In this document: positions 23,565 to 34,602 of the stretch, piece by piece
Layout of the letters: the number at the start of each line of letters is the position of its first letter
How positions within the stretch are numbered: position 1 is the stretch's first letter
Assembly (NCBI GenBank): GCA_022749755.1
Contig: CM040442.1
Span: forward strand, 2,072,663-2,136,662
Direction: 5' to 3'
DNA from: Azadirachta indica
Taxonomy: Eukaryota > Streptophyta > Magnoliopsida > Sapindales > Meliaceae
DNA length: 64,000 bases
Made by a program: the position numbers and the translations under genes
Notes under the pieces: generated by a model
Told to the model about the DNA's origin: nothing
Seen by the model: the letters and a program-made list of their open reading frames with translations, nothing else
Databases searched by the model: none

Positions 23565-24840
23565 ATGGCAGCCAAGAATATTGGAGCTAGTAGTGTTGCG
23601 GAGATAGAGTGTGAGGGGCGAAATGTTGCCCACAATTCGAAGAAGGCAGTGAAGGAGAGGAGGGTGTCCAAGGAGATGATGGGTTCATTCGAAGCTAGGT
23701 TGGCTAGAATTGAGCTTTCCTTGGGCGATATTCACGAGCTTCTCGACAGCCTCGATGATAGAGTGGCAGTACACGAGACGGATGGTGCTGCCTACGTCGA
23801 AAGTCGACTTCAGCATACTTTCGACACTTTCGCTAATTCCATAAAGCTGGACATGGATGAGTTTAAGGGAATGGTATTAGCTCAAATAGATGGCATGAAA
23901 GCGGAGTTGGGAGAGGTTCAACAGGACCTTGCGCTTTGTAAAACCGGCCATTGCTTCGGGTGTAGGTGCGAGTAGTGCATTAAGAATGAAGGTTTCGGAT
24001 CCGCCCAAGTTTAAAGGCAAGCGAGATGCCAAGGAAATTAACACTTTTCTATGGATGATGGAGCGTTACTTCGACGCCATCCAAATGTACGAAGATGGGC
24101 TCCGAATCAGTACCGCTACTCTCTATTTCGATGGTGATGTAGTGCTATGGTGAAGACGCCGACATACGAAGATGGAGAGGGGTTTGTGCCGGATTGATAC
24201 TTGAGAGGTGTTTAAGGGTGAATTGAAGAGACAATTCTACCCGGAGAATGCTGAGGAGGTTGCGATAAAGAAACTCCAAGGATTTAGGCAGCAGGGGTCG
24301 ATAGCGGAGTATGTACGAGAGTATAATTTGCTCATGCTCGAGATCACTGACATGCCGAAGAAGAGCCGGTTGCTGTTTTTCATGGATGGGTTACAGCCAT
24401 GGGCATAGCAAGAGTTGAGGAGAAGGAATGTCCAAGACCTTGCTTAGGCAATAGCAGCGGCGGAATCCTTGATCGAGCATCGCCGAGAGTCTCCGAAACG
24501 CGACCGGAACTAAAGCCCGCCTAAGAGTGGCCATGACAAAGGTGGGGGAGTGAAGCCTCACAAGTTGGGACCCCAATATGAGACGGGGTGGCCACCGAAA
24601 GCTCTCGACCAGCGAGACAGCAGTAAGGGGTAGTTCGACAAGTAGCGCGAGTGGAAGCAGTGGACGTGCTACTTGTGCAACGGGGATCATCACACGAATA
24701 AGTGCTCGTAATGAAACCGCCTTAATGCCATGCTGAGTTCGTTTAAGTCGGATGAGGATGCTCGGGTTGGAGCGATGTGCATCCTCAACGCAATGAAGGC
24801 CAAAAGAGCGTATGAGGCAGAGACGTCTGAGGCCTAATCA
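23565..24840 (+). pseudogene. gag of the nested element (coiled-coil and retrotransposon-gag, CCHC)
   Basis: The ATG at 23565 opens a 136-codon frame. It starts with a basic region and then a predicted coiled coil (ARLARIELSLGDIHELLDSLDD ... EFKGMVLAQIDGMKAELGEVQQDL), typical of the N-terminus of plant Ty3/gypsy gag. A +1 frameshift near 23940 leads into the retrotransposon-gag domain (PPKFKGKRDAKEINTFLWMMERYFDA; KGELKRQFYPENAEEVA; GSIAEYVREY). A knuckle CYLCNGDHHTNKC follows (24667-24705). Stops at 24151-24153 and 24202-24204 sit at expected Trp positions. Those at 24406-24408 and 24445-24447 sit at expected Gln positions. The gene is not translatable as it stands. Confidence 0.85.
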
Positions 24841-24867
24841 GCGGAGAAGCCGAAGCCCGGAAAAACA

Positions 24868-25209
24868 TTGATGTATGTCGATGTTGGCATCAAAGGGTCG
24901 AGCTTCAAAGCATTCATTGACAGCGGCGCTAACCATTGTTTGATTGCAGAAAAATTGGCTAAGCAGTTGGGTTTAGTACCGAGTGAAGAGCCGGGGTGGA
25001 TCAAGGTAGCAAATCAGCCTTGCCGGCCAATTAGTGGAGTTGCTCGGAGAGTCCCGATTAGGGTCGGAACATGGGAAGGCAGCATCGACTTCACCGTGGT
25101 ATTGATGAGCGACTTCGAGCTAGTGTTGGGCGACGAGTTCATTGATAGGCTGTTGCCGTTTAGCTTTACTGAGGATGGGTGCATTGAATTTCATGATGCC
25201 GGGAAGTGA
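24868..25209 (+). CDS. Retropepsin-like aspartic protease of the nested element
   Basis: An open 113-codon stretch, in the same frame as gag but after a stop at about 24836, encodes a gypsy-type aspartic protease: DVGIKGSSFKAFIDSGANHCLI, catalytic Asp at 24919-24921 in an intact D-S-G triad, then SDFELVLGDEFIDRLLPF, the usual second half. In full elements an RT follows. Here a TGA at 25207-25209 and only ~255 bp of unassigned sequence separate it from the 3' LTR. Part of that stretch reads FGGGKCHEPP into the LTR, as in gypsy polyproteins. Protease activity would need gag-pol expression, which is broken. The start codon of the protein is not real. Confidence 0.75.
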   Translation: MMYVDVGIKGSSFKAFIDSGANHCLIAEKLAKQLGLVPSEEPGWIKVANQPCRPISGVARRVPIRVGTWEGSIDFTVVLMSDFELVLGDEFIDRLLPFSFTEDGCIEFHDAGK

Positions 25210-25464
25210 CACAAGGTGCCGATTGACAGAATTCGAGTTAGCGGCAATGTGTTCTCAGCTTTCCAGGTTGTGTGCGGGGCGGAGACTTGCTCAACGGGAA
25301 AGAAGCAAGATGGTACTCCCTCTTCCAACACCCATGGACAGAATTCAGATGCAGCACGCTCAGTTCGTGCAGGTTCACGTAGGCGAAAGCGGAATACAGC
25401 GGGCCGAACTCAAGTCCTCGACAGGGAGCTTGACCAGGGCGTCAAGCATTTCGGTGGGGGAAAG

Positions 25465-26188
25465 TGTCACGAGCCACCGAAATGCAAGCGGAATCGCCGA
25501 AGATATAGCGGCACCTCAGCGTGCAACCTCCAGCACACGGGTACGCAAGCGACACCTTCCGACGCAAGAGCGTGCAAGCAAAACGGTTCGCGGATGAACA
25601 GTGCCTCGGGTGAACAGTGCGCCGTGAGCCAGCAAGCTTGTGAGGGTGAACTTAGAGTGTTGGAGGTTTGATGGTTGATTTGGGGCAGACCATGAGGATA
25701 TTGGGTAGCTTGGACTAGCACACATGCAGGCTACTTATGTTTGGATTTGTCTCAAATGGTTTATGTTTGTGTTAGGCCCAATGTGGCCATGCTTGTATAT
25801 ACACCTCATTCATGTAAATGATCCAATTGACCTAATTTGATGTTTAATGGTGGTAGGTGGGATTTTTATGTGTAAAGCAATCCCCACCATCCATTTGTAT
25901 AGGAAAGGCCAAATCTCATCCATTGATTCTATGTATATAAATGCAAGTGTAGTGAAATGTAAAAAACTAACCATTTCCATTCTCAACAAAGGCAGAATGT
26001 GTGCTTCTTTTCTCTCTACTGTTTTGACTGTAAATTCTCTTCTTTGCTACTGTTTTGCTTCTCCACTCACACTACACACACACACAAAAGTGATCTTGGG
26101 TGTTCAAGGGCTTACTTGGGCAGTGATATTCAGCTTGTTCAAGTGCCGCATGTGCTGGAATTTCCGCCTCAGTTCCCAGCGCGTGACA
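25465..26188 (+). repeat. Nested TR-GAG element, 3' LTR
   Basis: 724 bp, TGTCAC to GTGACA, collinear with 22572-23292. About ten substitutions are visible in the first ~110 bp, many of them C/T or G/A, with fewer later. It is followed at 26189 by AAGG and the continuation of the interrupted Copia zinc knuckle. Confidence 0.9.
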
Positions 26189-27126
26189 AAGGGTATATCA
26201 AGAAATATTGCTACAAATGTAAAGAGAGAATAAGGAGAGTAAATAGAAAGAAAAGAAGATCGACCATAATAATGATGATGATAGAGTTAATGTTATTTTT
26301 GAAGATATTTTGACTGTTCAAGAATATAATACAATCAACCTTACTTCTAGTGAGACTAGCTGGGTGATAAATAGTAGTGCCTTTGTTTATATTACAGATA
26401 GAAGGGATTTATTCTCCTCCTATACAACTAGTGATTTTGGAGATGTCAAGACAACTAATGAAGGAGTGACACAATGTGCAGGTATTGGAGATGTTTGCTT
26501 GAAGACTGCTAATGTCCATTTTAGTTCTCAGGTATGTCAAGCATGTTCTAGATATTTGGCTTAATCTTTTTTCTGTTGGTAAGCTTTGTGATGTTGGCTA
26601 TGACAACAATTTTTTAGGAGACAATTGGAAACTCATTAAAGGTGTTATGGTTAAAGCTAGTGGTAAGAAGTATTCCTCTTTATACTTTACTCAAGCTAAA
26701 ATTGCTAAAGATATTGTATACACAGCTAAATTAGAAAATGGAATTGAATTATGGCATAAGCAGTTATGTTATATGAGTAAGAAAGGGATAGCTGAGCTAG
26801 CCAAGAAGAATGTGTTATCTAGGATGAAGAAAGTATACTTAAAGAAATGTATTCATTGTTTAGAAGGAAAGCAACACAGAGTTTCCTTGAAGAGTCATTA
26901 ACCAACCCGAAGGCCTGAGCTACTTGATTTAATGTATTCTGATATTTCTAGTCCTATGACAACCATGTCACTTAGTGGTGTATACTATTTTGTGTCATTT
27001 ATTGATGATTATTCAAGAAAAGTATGGGTTTATACTTTATAATTAAATGATCAAGTATTATCTACGTTCCAGCAATTTAAGGCTTCAATTGAGAGAGAGA
27101 CTAGAAAGAAGTTGAAATGTATCTTA

Positions 27127-27547
27127 ACGATCAGAGCTCTTTATCACATCCAAAATTTCCGTTTACAACAGCTTTGGTTTCTAGAATTTTTTTGCAGTCT
27201 TATTTTGACTTTTCTATTTTGGTGTTCATCTATTGGTATATTTGGTGAAGTTTTTCCTTGGCTCTTACTTTGTGGTTAATTCCTTATTTGTTTTTAAGAC
27301 TGTAATCTTGTGAGAAGTCTCTTGTACTTCTTATTTCGTGATAATAGAAATTCTTTTTGGCTATACTTTGTTACTCTCACTAACGTTGAGGGGAGCTTTT
27401 TTCACGTAAATTTAACGTCTCGTGTGATTTTTAATTTGATTATTCTTGCTGTTTTTATTGTTTTTGGTCTAGTTAATTACTTCATTTTGATTCAAGTAAA
27501 GTGGGAAGAATTAAATTTGTATTAGTTTCTATTGTTTCTTCATAACA
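27127..27547 (+). repeat. Copia 1, 3' LTR fragment
   Basis: It begins inside the LTR (TCAGAGCTCT) directly after integrase codons and ends CATAACA at 27547. It is followed by ATATGAACC, a mutated form of the ACATG-AACC flank found after the Copia 2 LTR. Confidence 0.85.
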
Positions 27548-28085
27548 ATATGAACCACATAATTATTGATACTATCATGTCACATTAGTGTAATAATTTT
27601 CTATTACTATGAGAATGTTTTGTTATTTAATTTTTCATATAGAAAAGACAAGTTATTTAATTTTTCATCAGATCTCTCTATCATGCACAGAATTTGTGTT
27701 TATAGCAACTCTGGTTTTTAGAATTTTTTTGCAGTTTTATTTTGACTCTTCTATTTTTGTGTTCATCTGTTGGTGTATTTAGTGAGGTTTTTCCTTAACT
27801 CTCATTCTGCGATTATGTCCTTATTTGTGTTTAAGACTGTAATCTTGTGAGAAGACTGTTGTACTTCTTATTTGATGATAGTAGAAACTTTTTTCGACTG
27901 TAATTTTTTATTCTCACTCACATTGAGGGGGAGGTTTTTTTACGTAAATTTGATATTTCTTGTGGTTTTTAATTTGATTATTCTTGTTGTTTTTATTATT
28001 TTTGTTCTACTTGATTACTTCATCTTAGTTCAAGTAAAGTGAAAAGAATTAAATTTGTACTAGTTTCTCTTATTTCTTCCTAACA
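27548..28085 (+). repeat. Tandem duplication of flank plus LTR end
   Basis: About 118 bp of right-hand flank (27548-27665: ATATGAACCACATAATTATT...) is followed by a second LTR 3' fragment (27666-28085, starting CATCAGATCTCTC, ending CCTAACA). The same flank then appears again from 28086 (ACATGAACCATATAATTATT). The order LTR-flank-LTR-flank shows a ~540-bp direct duplication across the LTR boundary. Confidence 0.85.
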
Positions 28086-31000
28086 ACATGAACCATATAA
28101 TTATTGATACTATCGTGTCATATTAATGTAATAATTTTCTATTACTATGAGAATGTTTTGTTATCTAATTTTTCATATAGAAAAGACAAGTTGTTTAATT
28201 AACTTTCTTAGGTTATCAAATTTTATCTAATAATTTACTTAATTTATTCCATAAATTTAATTTATTTCTTAATAAAACAACTCAAGCAAGGGAATTTTTA
28301 TGTAACACGTTATATAAACTGGCCCAACATTATAAGTTTTGTTTACAAAAAAAAATACAAAATCAATATAATTTAATAATAATAAAGAAGGTGTGGAACC
28401 TGTGATAGCTAATATTACAATGTTACATCAGTGCAATAAGTTTTTTATTGTAATGAATTACCATAAATTGTAAAATAATATCATTTCAAGAGTCTATTTT
28501 CTTATGTCATTTTTCAACTAGCAATAAAAAGTTTATGTTTAGTTATTTTTGAACAAAATTATAATTTGTTCTTCCCAAAAGAAGGATGACAACTTGAAAA
28601 CATTGGAAGCAAAAACATTAATGATATTGGAAATGGAGAAATTTGTGAAATTGATGAAGTAGATGATGATCGGAATAAGGCTGTTGAGAAGAAGAAGAAA
28701 GCTGATTATAAGATGAAGAAGGCGACTAAAAATTCTTCCCCACTACGTTATGCAATAAAAAATAATAAACTTAGGGTCCGTTTGATATACCTTTTCAACT
28801 AAAACTTTTTAAGGTACAGTTTTTACCCATAAAACTTTTATGAGTAGAGTTTTAAACAAAAGTTTATTAATCGTTTGTTTATTATAAATAACTTTTGAGA
28901 AAATTTTGAGTAATTACTTTAATAGACAAATTTGTAATATTTTATTTTAAAGAAATAACGTAGAATTTTTAAAATAAAGTAAGGTTATTTTAGATAATTT
29001 TACTTTTTAAAAAAGTTGGGAAAGTTTTACTATTAAAAACCCAAATTTGAGGCTTCTTCTAATAGAAGAAAAATAATTTTTTTAATTTTTAAAAACTCTT
29101 TTTTATTGTCAAGCAAATGACATTAAAATATTTAAAAAGAGTTTTTATCATTACAAAATCCCTTTTAACCAATAAAAAAACAAACAAAATAGGCAATTAA
29201 TTTCATTATGCCCATAGAACGGTCTGGTATAATTGATTAATTAATGATATATAATTTTTTTTTTTTTTTTTTCCATTCTTAAATTTTTTATTACACTATT
29301 TAAATTGTGAAATGTTACATGAAAGTTAAATAATAATAATAATAATTGTGAAGTGGAAGGAAAATTTTAAAAATTATAAAAAAAAAATTGGAGAATTATA
29401 ATTACAACTGTACCGTAACCTAATTAACCTCTCTAATTGGATTATGAAAAAATATTTATATGAAAATATAAACAATAATTTATGAATATATGTATAATAA
29501 GATGATGTTTTTGAGATTTATATAACAAGAAAAATCGTGAATTGTGATTTCAGTTTTAAAACATTCTTCTAAACTGAAATTATATTATTCTGACTTTGAA
29601 TTATTGGTTAATTTTAATAATTAAGAAAATTAGTAACTTCAATAGTTATTTTTAGTGTTAATGGATTTAATTAAGAAAATATCTTAAAATGATAGGCGGG
29701 GTTTGAGACCAAATCTCGTGTACATTAGGACTTGATAAAAATATAATTTATGTTTATGTAATATTTAAAAAGGTGGTTCAGAAATTAATTTATTTTATTT
29801 ACAATTATTTTATTAATTTTAAATTTAAATGACAATAGGGGATGAAAGTTATGGTTTTCTATGACTGAAGTTTATAACTTGTATCTCTATCCATAACTAT
29901 TCTTATCTAATTAATTTAAATTTAAAAATATTAATTTTAAATATTTTAATTGAAAAAACAAATAATTTAATATTAAAAAGATAACCAAATCATTCAATTT
30001 AGACATTAAGTTCTATTCAGAATCCAATTAAAAAAGCAAAGGAGTACCTATCTTAAACTAATATACATTTAATTAATTGTTGTAGGTTGTGAAATAGTAT
30101 AATCCAATCTTTTACCTAATTTCATCACATTAATTTAATTAATTTTTTAATAAAAAAACGAAGGTAATGGATTTTTGTTTTTTGTAACCTTGCTTTATAA
30201 ATTAGCACAATTTTATACTATTTTTTATTAAAATCACGTGATTATCGATACTATCATGTCCCATCAGTGAAATAATTTTCTATTACTATGGCTCTATTTT
30301 ATTATTTAAATTTTTATGTAATATGTTCTACAAATTGGCCAAACTCACAACATATATCTATTTATTAGAATATAAAAATTAATAATAATAAATAACGTGA
30401 AATAGTTGATAACTAGTGTTACCATGTAACATCAATGAATTAGTTTTCTATTATTATAAATTGTCATAAATCGTAAAATAGTACGTACCATTTCAAGAGT
30501 CGGATTTCAAGAGTCGGTTTTGTTATATAATTTTGTAAGTAGAAATAATAAGTTTGCATAAATATAATAATTTTTTATTATTAGGAGCTTTAAAAAATTG
30601 TAAAATTAATGCTACTATTCATACTTTCCATGCAATTAATAATTATAATTAAATAATGTCTATTATGTATAGCTAATTTTCTATTATTTCGATTTGTCAT
30701 AAATTTATAAAATACTTTTTTTATGAGTATATTTCGCTATTTAACTTTTTAAAGACGCTGCCTTTTGTGCGTGATTTTTTGCATGATATTTGAAATATTT
30801 TGAAGCCTTTGAAGTTGGATTGATTTTGATTTTGACTCATTATTTAATCCAATTTACTGTTGTGTAGATGAGGCCATTTATATTAGCACGTGTGGACGTA
30901 GTACTAGTATTGTAGTAAGTGATTAAGTTAATGTTTTGGTTTTTCTTGGCTACAAGAGACACCCATTCTTCTGCAGGGTGGTCATCAATAAACTTGGATA

Positions 31001-31575
31001 CAGACGACTGCGTATGATTACAAATATTCTATACCTTCTTCTAATCAACTTTATGATAGGCTAAACAAATATGCCTAAGGGCAAGTGAATAAGAGTATTT
31101 TGGTCGGTATTCTCTATTTGTTGACTGATTCAGCTTGTCGCTTTGCCTGGTTAATTATGTAATATTGTACACACAGATATACAGGGTTTCATATAATCGG
31201 TGTGCAGTGTGCTTAATGTTAAGTTAGGGCTAATCAGGGGTAGAGTTAGAACTGAATAACTCGCGATAAAAATAGTGCTGTCAAAATAATTAAAAAAAAA
31301 AGTTAATCAGTTAATATTTTAAAAATAATTAATAAAATTAAGAAATAAATTAATAACTTTTTAAAAGGAAAAAAACGTGAAGAGTTCTCGAAACTGTAAA
31401 TGGATAGATGTGATTTTATTTAAGAGATTATAGATATAAGAATAATTTGGTCCGAGAATGAAAAATTAGGTATATTTAATTGAAATTTATGGAGAAGGAC
31501 ATTTTTAAATTTTTGGGGACGAGTAAGGACATTTTCCGTTATTTCCCTATCTTTTGCCTTACAGTCAATTAATGA
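28086..31575. repeat. AT-rich block Y (module I), duplicated at 60049-61887
   Basis: 28086-29936 is collinear with 60049-61887, with few differences. It holds no gene. It contains a possible MITE (28770-29185) and internal old repeats (28097-28500 resembles 30236-30500, with a third trace near 30650-30715). The part 30750-31575, next to the P450 gene, has no match in the window and shows no coding sequence; it may supply distal promoter sequence of the P450 gene. Confidence 0.8.
28770..29185. mobile_element. Possible degenerate hAT-like MITE
   Basis: It begins TTAGGGTCCGTTTGATA, a common plant MITE end, and ends near CAAACAAAATAGGCAA, a weak inverted match. The interior is AT-rich with AAAACTTTT-type repeats. 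The same segment is at about 60734-61162. No clear target duplication is seen. Confidence 0.35.
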
Positions 31576-31643
31576 TCATAATTTTTTAATGAGTTGTTGT
31601 AACATCATGACTTTTTGTCTGTTATCATCCCTGAAAATCGCAA

Positions 31644-31650
31644 TATAAAT
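31644..31650 (+). promoter_or_regulatory. TATA box of the P450 gene
   Basis: TATAAAT lies 67 bp upstream of the ATG. The motif and spacing are conserved at 1533 and before the other P450 fragments. Homology to the pseudogene promoters starts only ~130 bp upstream of the ATG. Confidence 0.6.
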
Positions 31651-31710
31651 TTGGCCATAACCATATCTACAGGCACAGATTGAAAGATTTGCAGTCGTTT
31701 TAAAAACAGA

Positions 31711-33365
31711 ATGAGTTCATTAATGGATTTTTCAATATCCCACATTCTCCAATTTCCACCCTTTCCTCTTTTTTTAGCTTCTCTTCTCTTCTTCCTCGTT
31801 CTTGTTAGGTATTTTCAGAAATCGAGAGGCCAAGGCAAGGTTCCTCCAGGGCCAAAAGCTCTGCCAATTATCGGAAACTTACATCAGTTGACAGGTGGAT
31901 TACCATATCATGTTATAACAAGATTATGTAAGAAATATGGTCCTGTAATGAAACTACAGCTTGGTCAGATTTCTGCTGTGGTCGTTTCATCACCTGAAGC
32001 AGCCAAAGAAGTGTTGAAGACACATGATATCAGCTTTGCTGAGAGGCCTGAAGTTTATGCTGCTGAAATAGTGACATATGATCATTCAAGTCTTGTCTTT
32101 GCTCCCTACGCTGAATACTGGAGACAAGTGAGGAAGATAGCTATGGTTGAGCTCTTTAGTACTAAGCGTGTTTTGTCTTTCAGATCAATAAGGGAAGAAG
32201 AGGTATGGAATCTTGTTCAATTCATTTGTTCATCTCAGGAACAAACCATAAATCTCACTGATAAGGTCTTTAGTATGACAAATCATATTATTTCTCGGGC
32301 AGCATTTGGTAGTAAGAACGAAAGTCAAAAGGATTTTTTAATAGCGCTCAAGGAATTAACGGACGTGTGTGGGTATTTTCACATCACTGATTTGTATCCT
32401 TCCCTGACATTTCTTCGTTCGGTAAGTGGGGCAAAGGGCAAATTATTGGGTGTTCATAAAAAAAAATGGATAAGATTCTTGAAGATATTGTCACAAAACA
32501 TAACATGAAAAGAAATGCTACTGCAATTGGCAGCGATGAGAAAGATATTGTTGACACACTTCTGAAGTACGCAGAGGTTGATAGCAGCAATGACTTTTAT
32601 ATCACAATCAATCAGATTAAGGCTATTGTTTTGGTAAGATCACTTGTACATAGTTCTCATGCTATATATTATATATAGACCTCTCTCTCTCTTTCTCCAT
32701 ATATATGTATATATATTTATATATTCTAATCATAAGAGGTATTTCAGGACTTGTTCTCTGCAGGGAGCGAAACTTCATCAGTAATAATAGACTGGGTTAT
32801 GGCTGAGTTGCTGAAGAACCCAAGAGTAATGAAGAAAGCACAAGAAGAGGTACGAGAAGCATGCAAAGGAAGAAGCAAAATTGAAGAGGAAGATATTCAA
32901 AGCCTACAGTACTTGAATTTAGTTATCAAGGAAACTTTCAGATTACACCCACCACTTGCCTTAATCACAAGGCTAGCAAGGAAAACATGCGAAATTAATG
33001 GATACACAATACCAGCTAACTCGAGGGTCATGATTAATGCTTATGCATTGGGAAGAGATCCAACAATCTGGACCAATCCTGAATGTTTTCAACCGGAGCG
33101 TTTTGAAGGTTCTTCCATTGACTTTAAAGGGAGCAACTTTGAATTGCTTCCATTTGGTTCAGGAAGAAGGATTTGTCCAGGAATTGCATTCGCTATGACA
33201 AGTATTGAACTTGCAGTGGCTCAATTGTTGTATCATTTTGACTGGAAACTTGCAGGTGGGATCAAACTGGAATACCTTGATATGACTGAGACCTTTGCAT
33301 CTGTTACCAAAAAGAAGAGCAATCTGAACGTGATTGCTACCACTCGTATCCCTTTCCAGAAGTGA
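31711..33365 (+). CDS. Cytochrome P450, CYP71 clan (CYP71D-like), two exons, one frameshift
   Basis: An ER-anchored heme monooxygenase. Exon 1 is 31711-32633, the phase-0 intron 32634-32747 (GTAAGA...TTTCAG), exon 2 32748-33365. In order: hydrophobic anchor (residues ~8-33), basic stop-transfer, PPGPKALPIIGNL hinge, C helix WRQVRKIAMVELFS, I helix AGSETSS at the start of exon 2, K helix KETFR (ExxR), FQPERF, and the heme loop PFGSGRRICPG with the Cys thiolate ligand. Length would be ~513 residues, normal for CYP71, and the single phase-0 intron sits where A-type P450s have it. The frame breaks at an A9 run (32458-32466): upstream reads ...GVHKKKW, downstream needs ...MDKILEDIV. Either one A is missing from the assembly or the allele is dead. 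All other motifs are intact. CYP71 enzymes act in terpenoid, alkaloid or phenolic metabolism; the substrate cannot be told. Confidence 0.85.
32634..32747 (+). other. Intron of the P450 gene
   Basis: 114 bp, GTAAGA donor and TATTTCAG acceptor, phase 0, between IVL and DLFSAGSET. It contains CT and AT simple repeats. Confidence 0.9.
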
Positions 33366-34457
33366 AAGAGATTGAGAGGATCGTGCAATGACTGTATACG
33401 TCTAGATATTGCGAATAAATTTCTTGCTTGTCCAATTTACTAGTTTATGTTAGTTTTGCGAGTGATAAATATCAAAAAAGACATGATCAATTCTCCAAAT
33501 AGTAGTTGCAATTAAGAGTATACAGTTAATGTATGTGAAAGGTTTAAGTGTTATGACTTCAACCTTTTATATAGCTAGCAGAAGTTTATAAATTCAGTGG
33601 TGCTTTATCTTGCGCTTATATTTTTCTGGGAACCAAATTACTTGCAGGTGAAGATTAAGATTAGAAGATACTACTGCAGAAAACATCCGTAAGGAAACAG
33701 CAGATGGTATTTAAAAGCATCTGATTCTCGTCTGGTTTCTGCAGAGTGTTTCTCAGTAATAAAGGGAATTAATAGTAGCTAGCAAGCAGATCAAAATGAT
33801 TTCTTCATTTATACTCTCGTGTGTAATAACATGCTGTTACAAAAGACGTCTGCTTTAGCGTGTTGGTTATTTGAATCAATTGCAGAAAAAAATAAAAAAC
33901 GAGAACAGAACATTTGTTGAGTTACTACTGCAGAGCTTAATATTCTGTAAAATTTTTATTTCTATGTTCTATTCTATCTATTCTAAGTTTTTCATTTATA
34001 CTGTAATATCAATAACAACTAGCCATTTTATAAGTTAACATTTTAATCTTTTTATAAGTGCCAACCATTCCTAGAAATGATGCCCCAATCAATACAGGTT
34101 AAGTTTTGAAAATTGCTCTTTGACAATGTTCATAACCTGTAAATGTTGAAAATGTAATGTTTGACAGCTTGAAAATGTAAAAAAAAATGAATTAATTTTA
34201 ACATAGCGCCTAAATTAGAGAAAAAAAATGCAAGCAGAAAAATAGTCGGCGGGATCTCACTCGCTATACTGCAAACCTGATTTCAATGTCATGCTTAGAA
34301 TCAGATTTTCATTCTTCACTATGTCTCGTGTCATAAGAAGATGCCGACCAATGATATTAATAGTCTTCGTGGAGAAATTTGTCCTTAACAAAGGCAGTTT
34401 CCAAGGCCTGATCACATACAAATTAAAATTGAAAATGGTTACGCAATTGAATTGATT
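33366..34457. other. P450 3' flank, single-copy in the window
   Basis: An AATAAA at 33414-33419, 49 bp after the stop, is a plausible polyadenylation signal. The rest is AT-rich without a recognisable gene. On the minus strand, 34407 downwards follows an acceptor (GATCAG) and reads ALETAFVKDKFLHEDY-stop in one frame, a candidate last exon for the exon-like piece at 34497-34602; however, that frame does not join phase-correctly. This segment, and the rest of the P450, is what was deleted at 1803. Confidence 0.5.
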
Positions 34458-34496
34458 AAAGTTTAATCTTTAGAAAAAAAAAACTATGATACAAAC

Positions 34497-34602
34497 CTGA
34501 GTTAATCATGGGGTTTCCAGTAGCCTCAGGTTCAGATTCCTTGATGTAAGGAAAGTCTTTTTTTCCGACACAAGCTGCATGCTTAAAGCAACAACTTATT
34601 TC
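34497..34602 (-). other. Exon-like segment, unrecognised protein (copy B)
   Basis: Same 106-nt minus-strand segment as 1842-1947, with conserved acceptor and donor. The open frame is kept, with few amino-acid changes (NPM for NPI). Not recognised. Confidence 0.3.

Larger units (their letters stand above)
21811..27126 (+). mobile_element. Copia 1 internal region, interrupted by a nested LTR element
   Basis: The gag remnant (from about 21883, LNGSNYAL) runs with many stops to the CCHC knuckle at ~22549 and is split by the nested element 22572-26188. It resumes at 26189 with GYIKKYCYK. The protease region (26330-26560) reads WVINSSAFVYIT where Copia elements have a D-S-G triad, so the catalytic Asp is Asn and the Gly is gone. 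The pre-integrase zinc region (26512-26901: ELWHKQLCYMSKKGI, KKCIHCLEGKQHR) and an integrase-core start (SFIDDYSRKVWVYTL) follow. The coding region then jumps at 27126 into the middle of an LTR. Integrase C-terminus, RT and RNase H are absent. Not autonomous. Confidence 0.85.

Noticed and set aside
24391..24693. 100-codon minus-strand open frame
   Set aside because: It is the shadow of the gag/knuckle coding strand of the nested element, which carries the recognisable motifs.
25142..25671. Two overlapping ~150-codon plus-strand frames across the end of protease and the 3' LTR
   Set aside because: They run through the LTR boundary in two frames with no family motif; openness is explained by the local GC-rich composition.
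31711..33365. Calling the P450 by a specific CYP symbol or substrate
   Set aside because: Motifs place it in the CYP71 clan, but subfamily and substrate cannot be decided without alignment.
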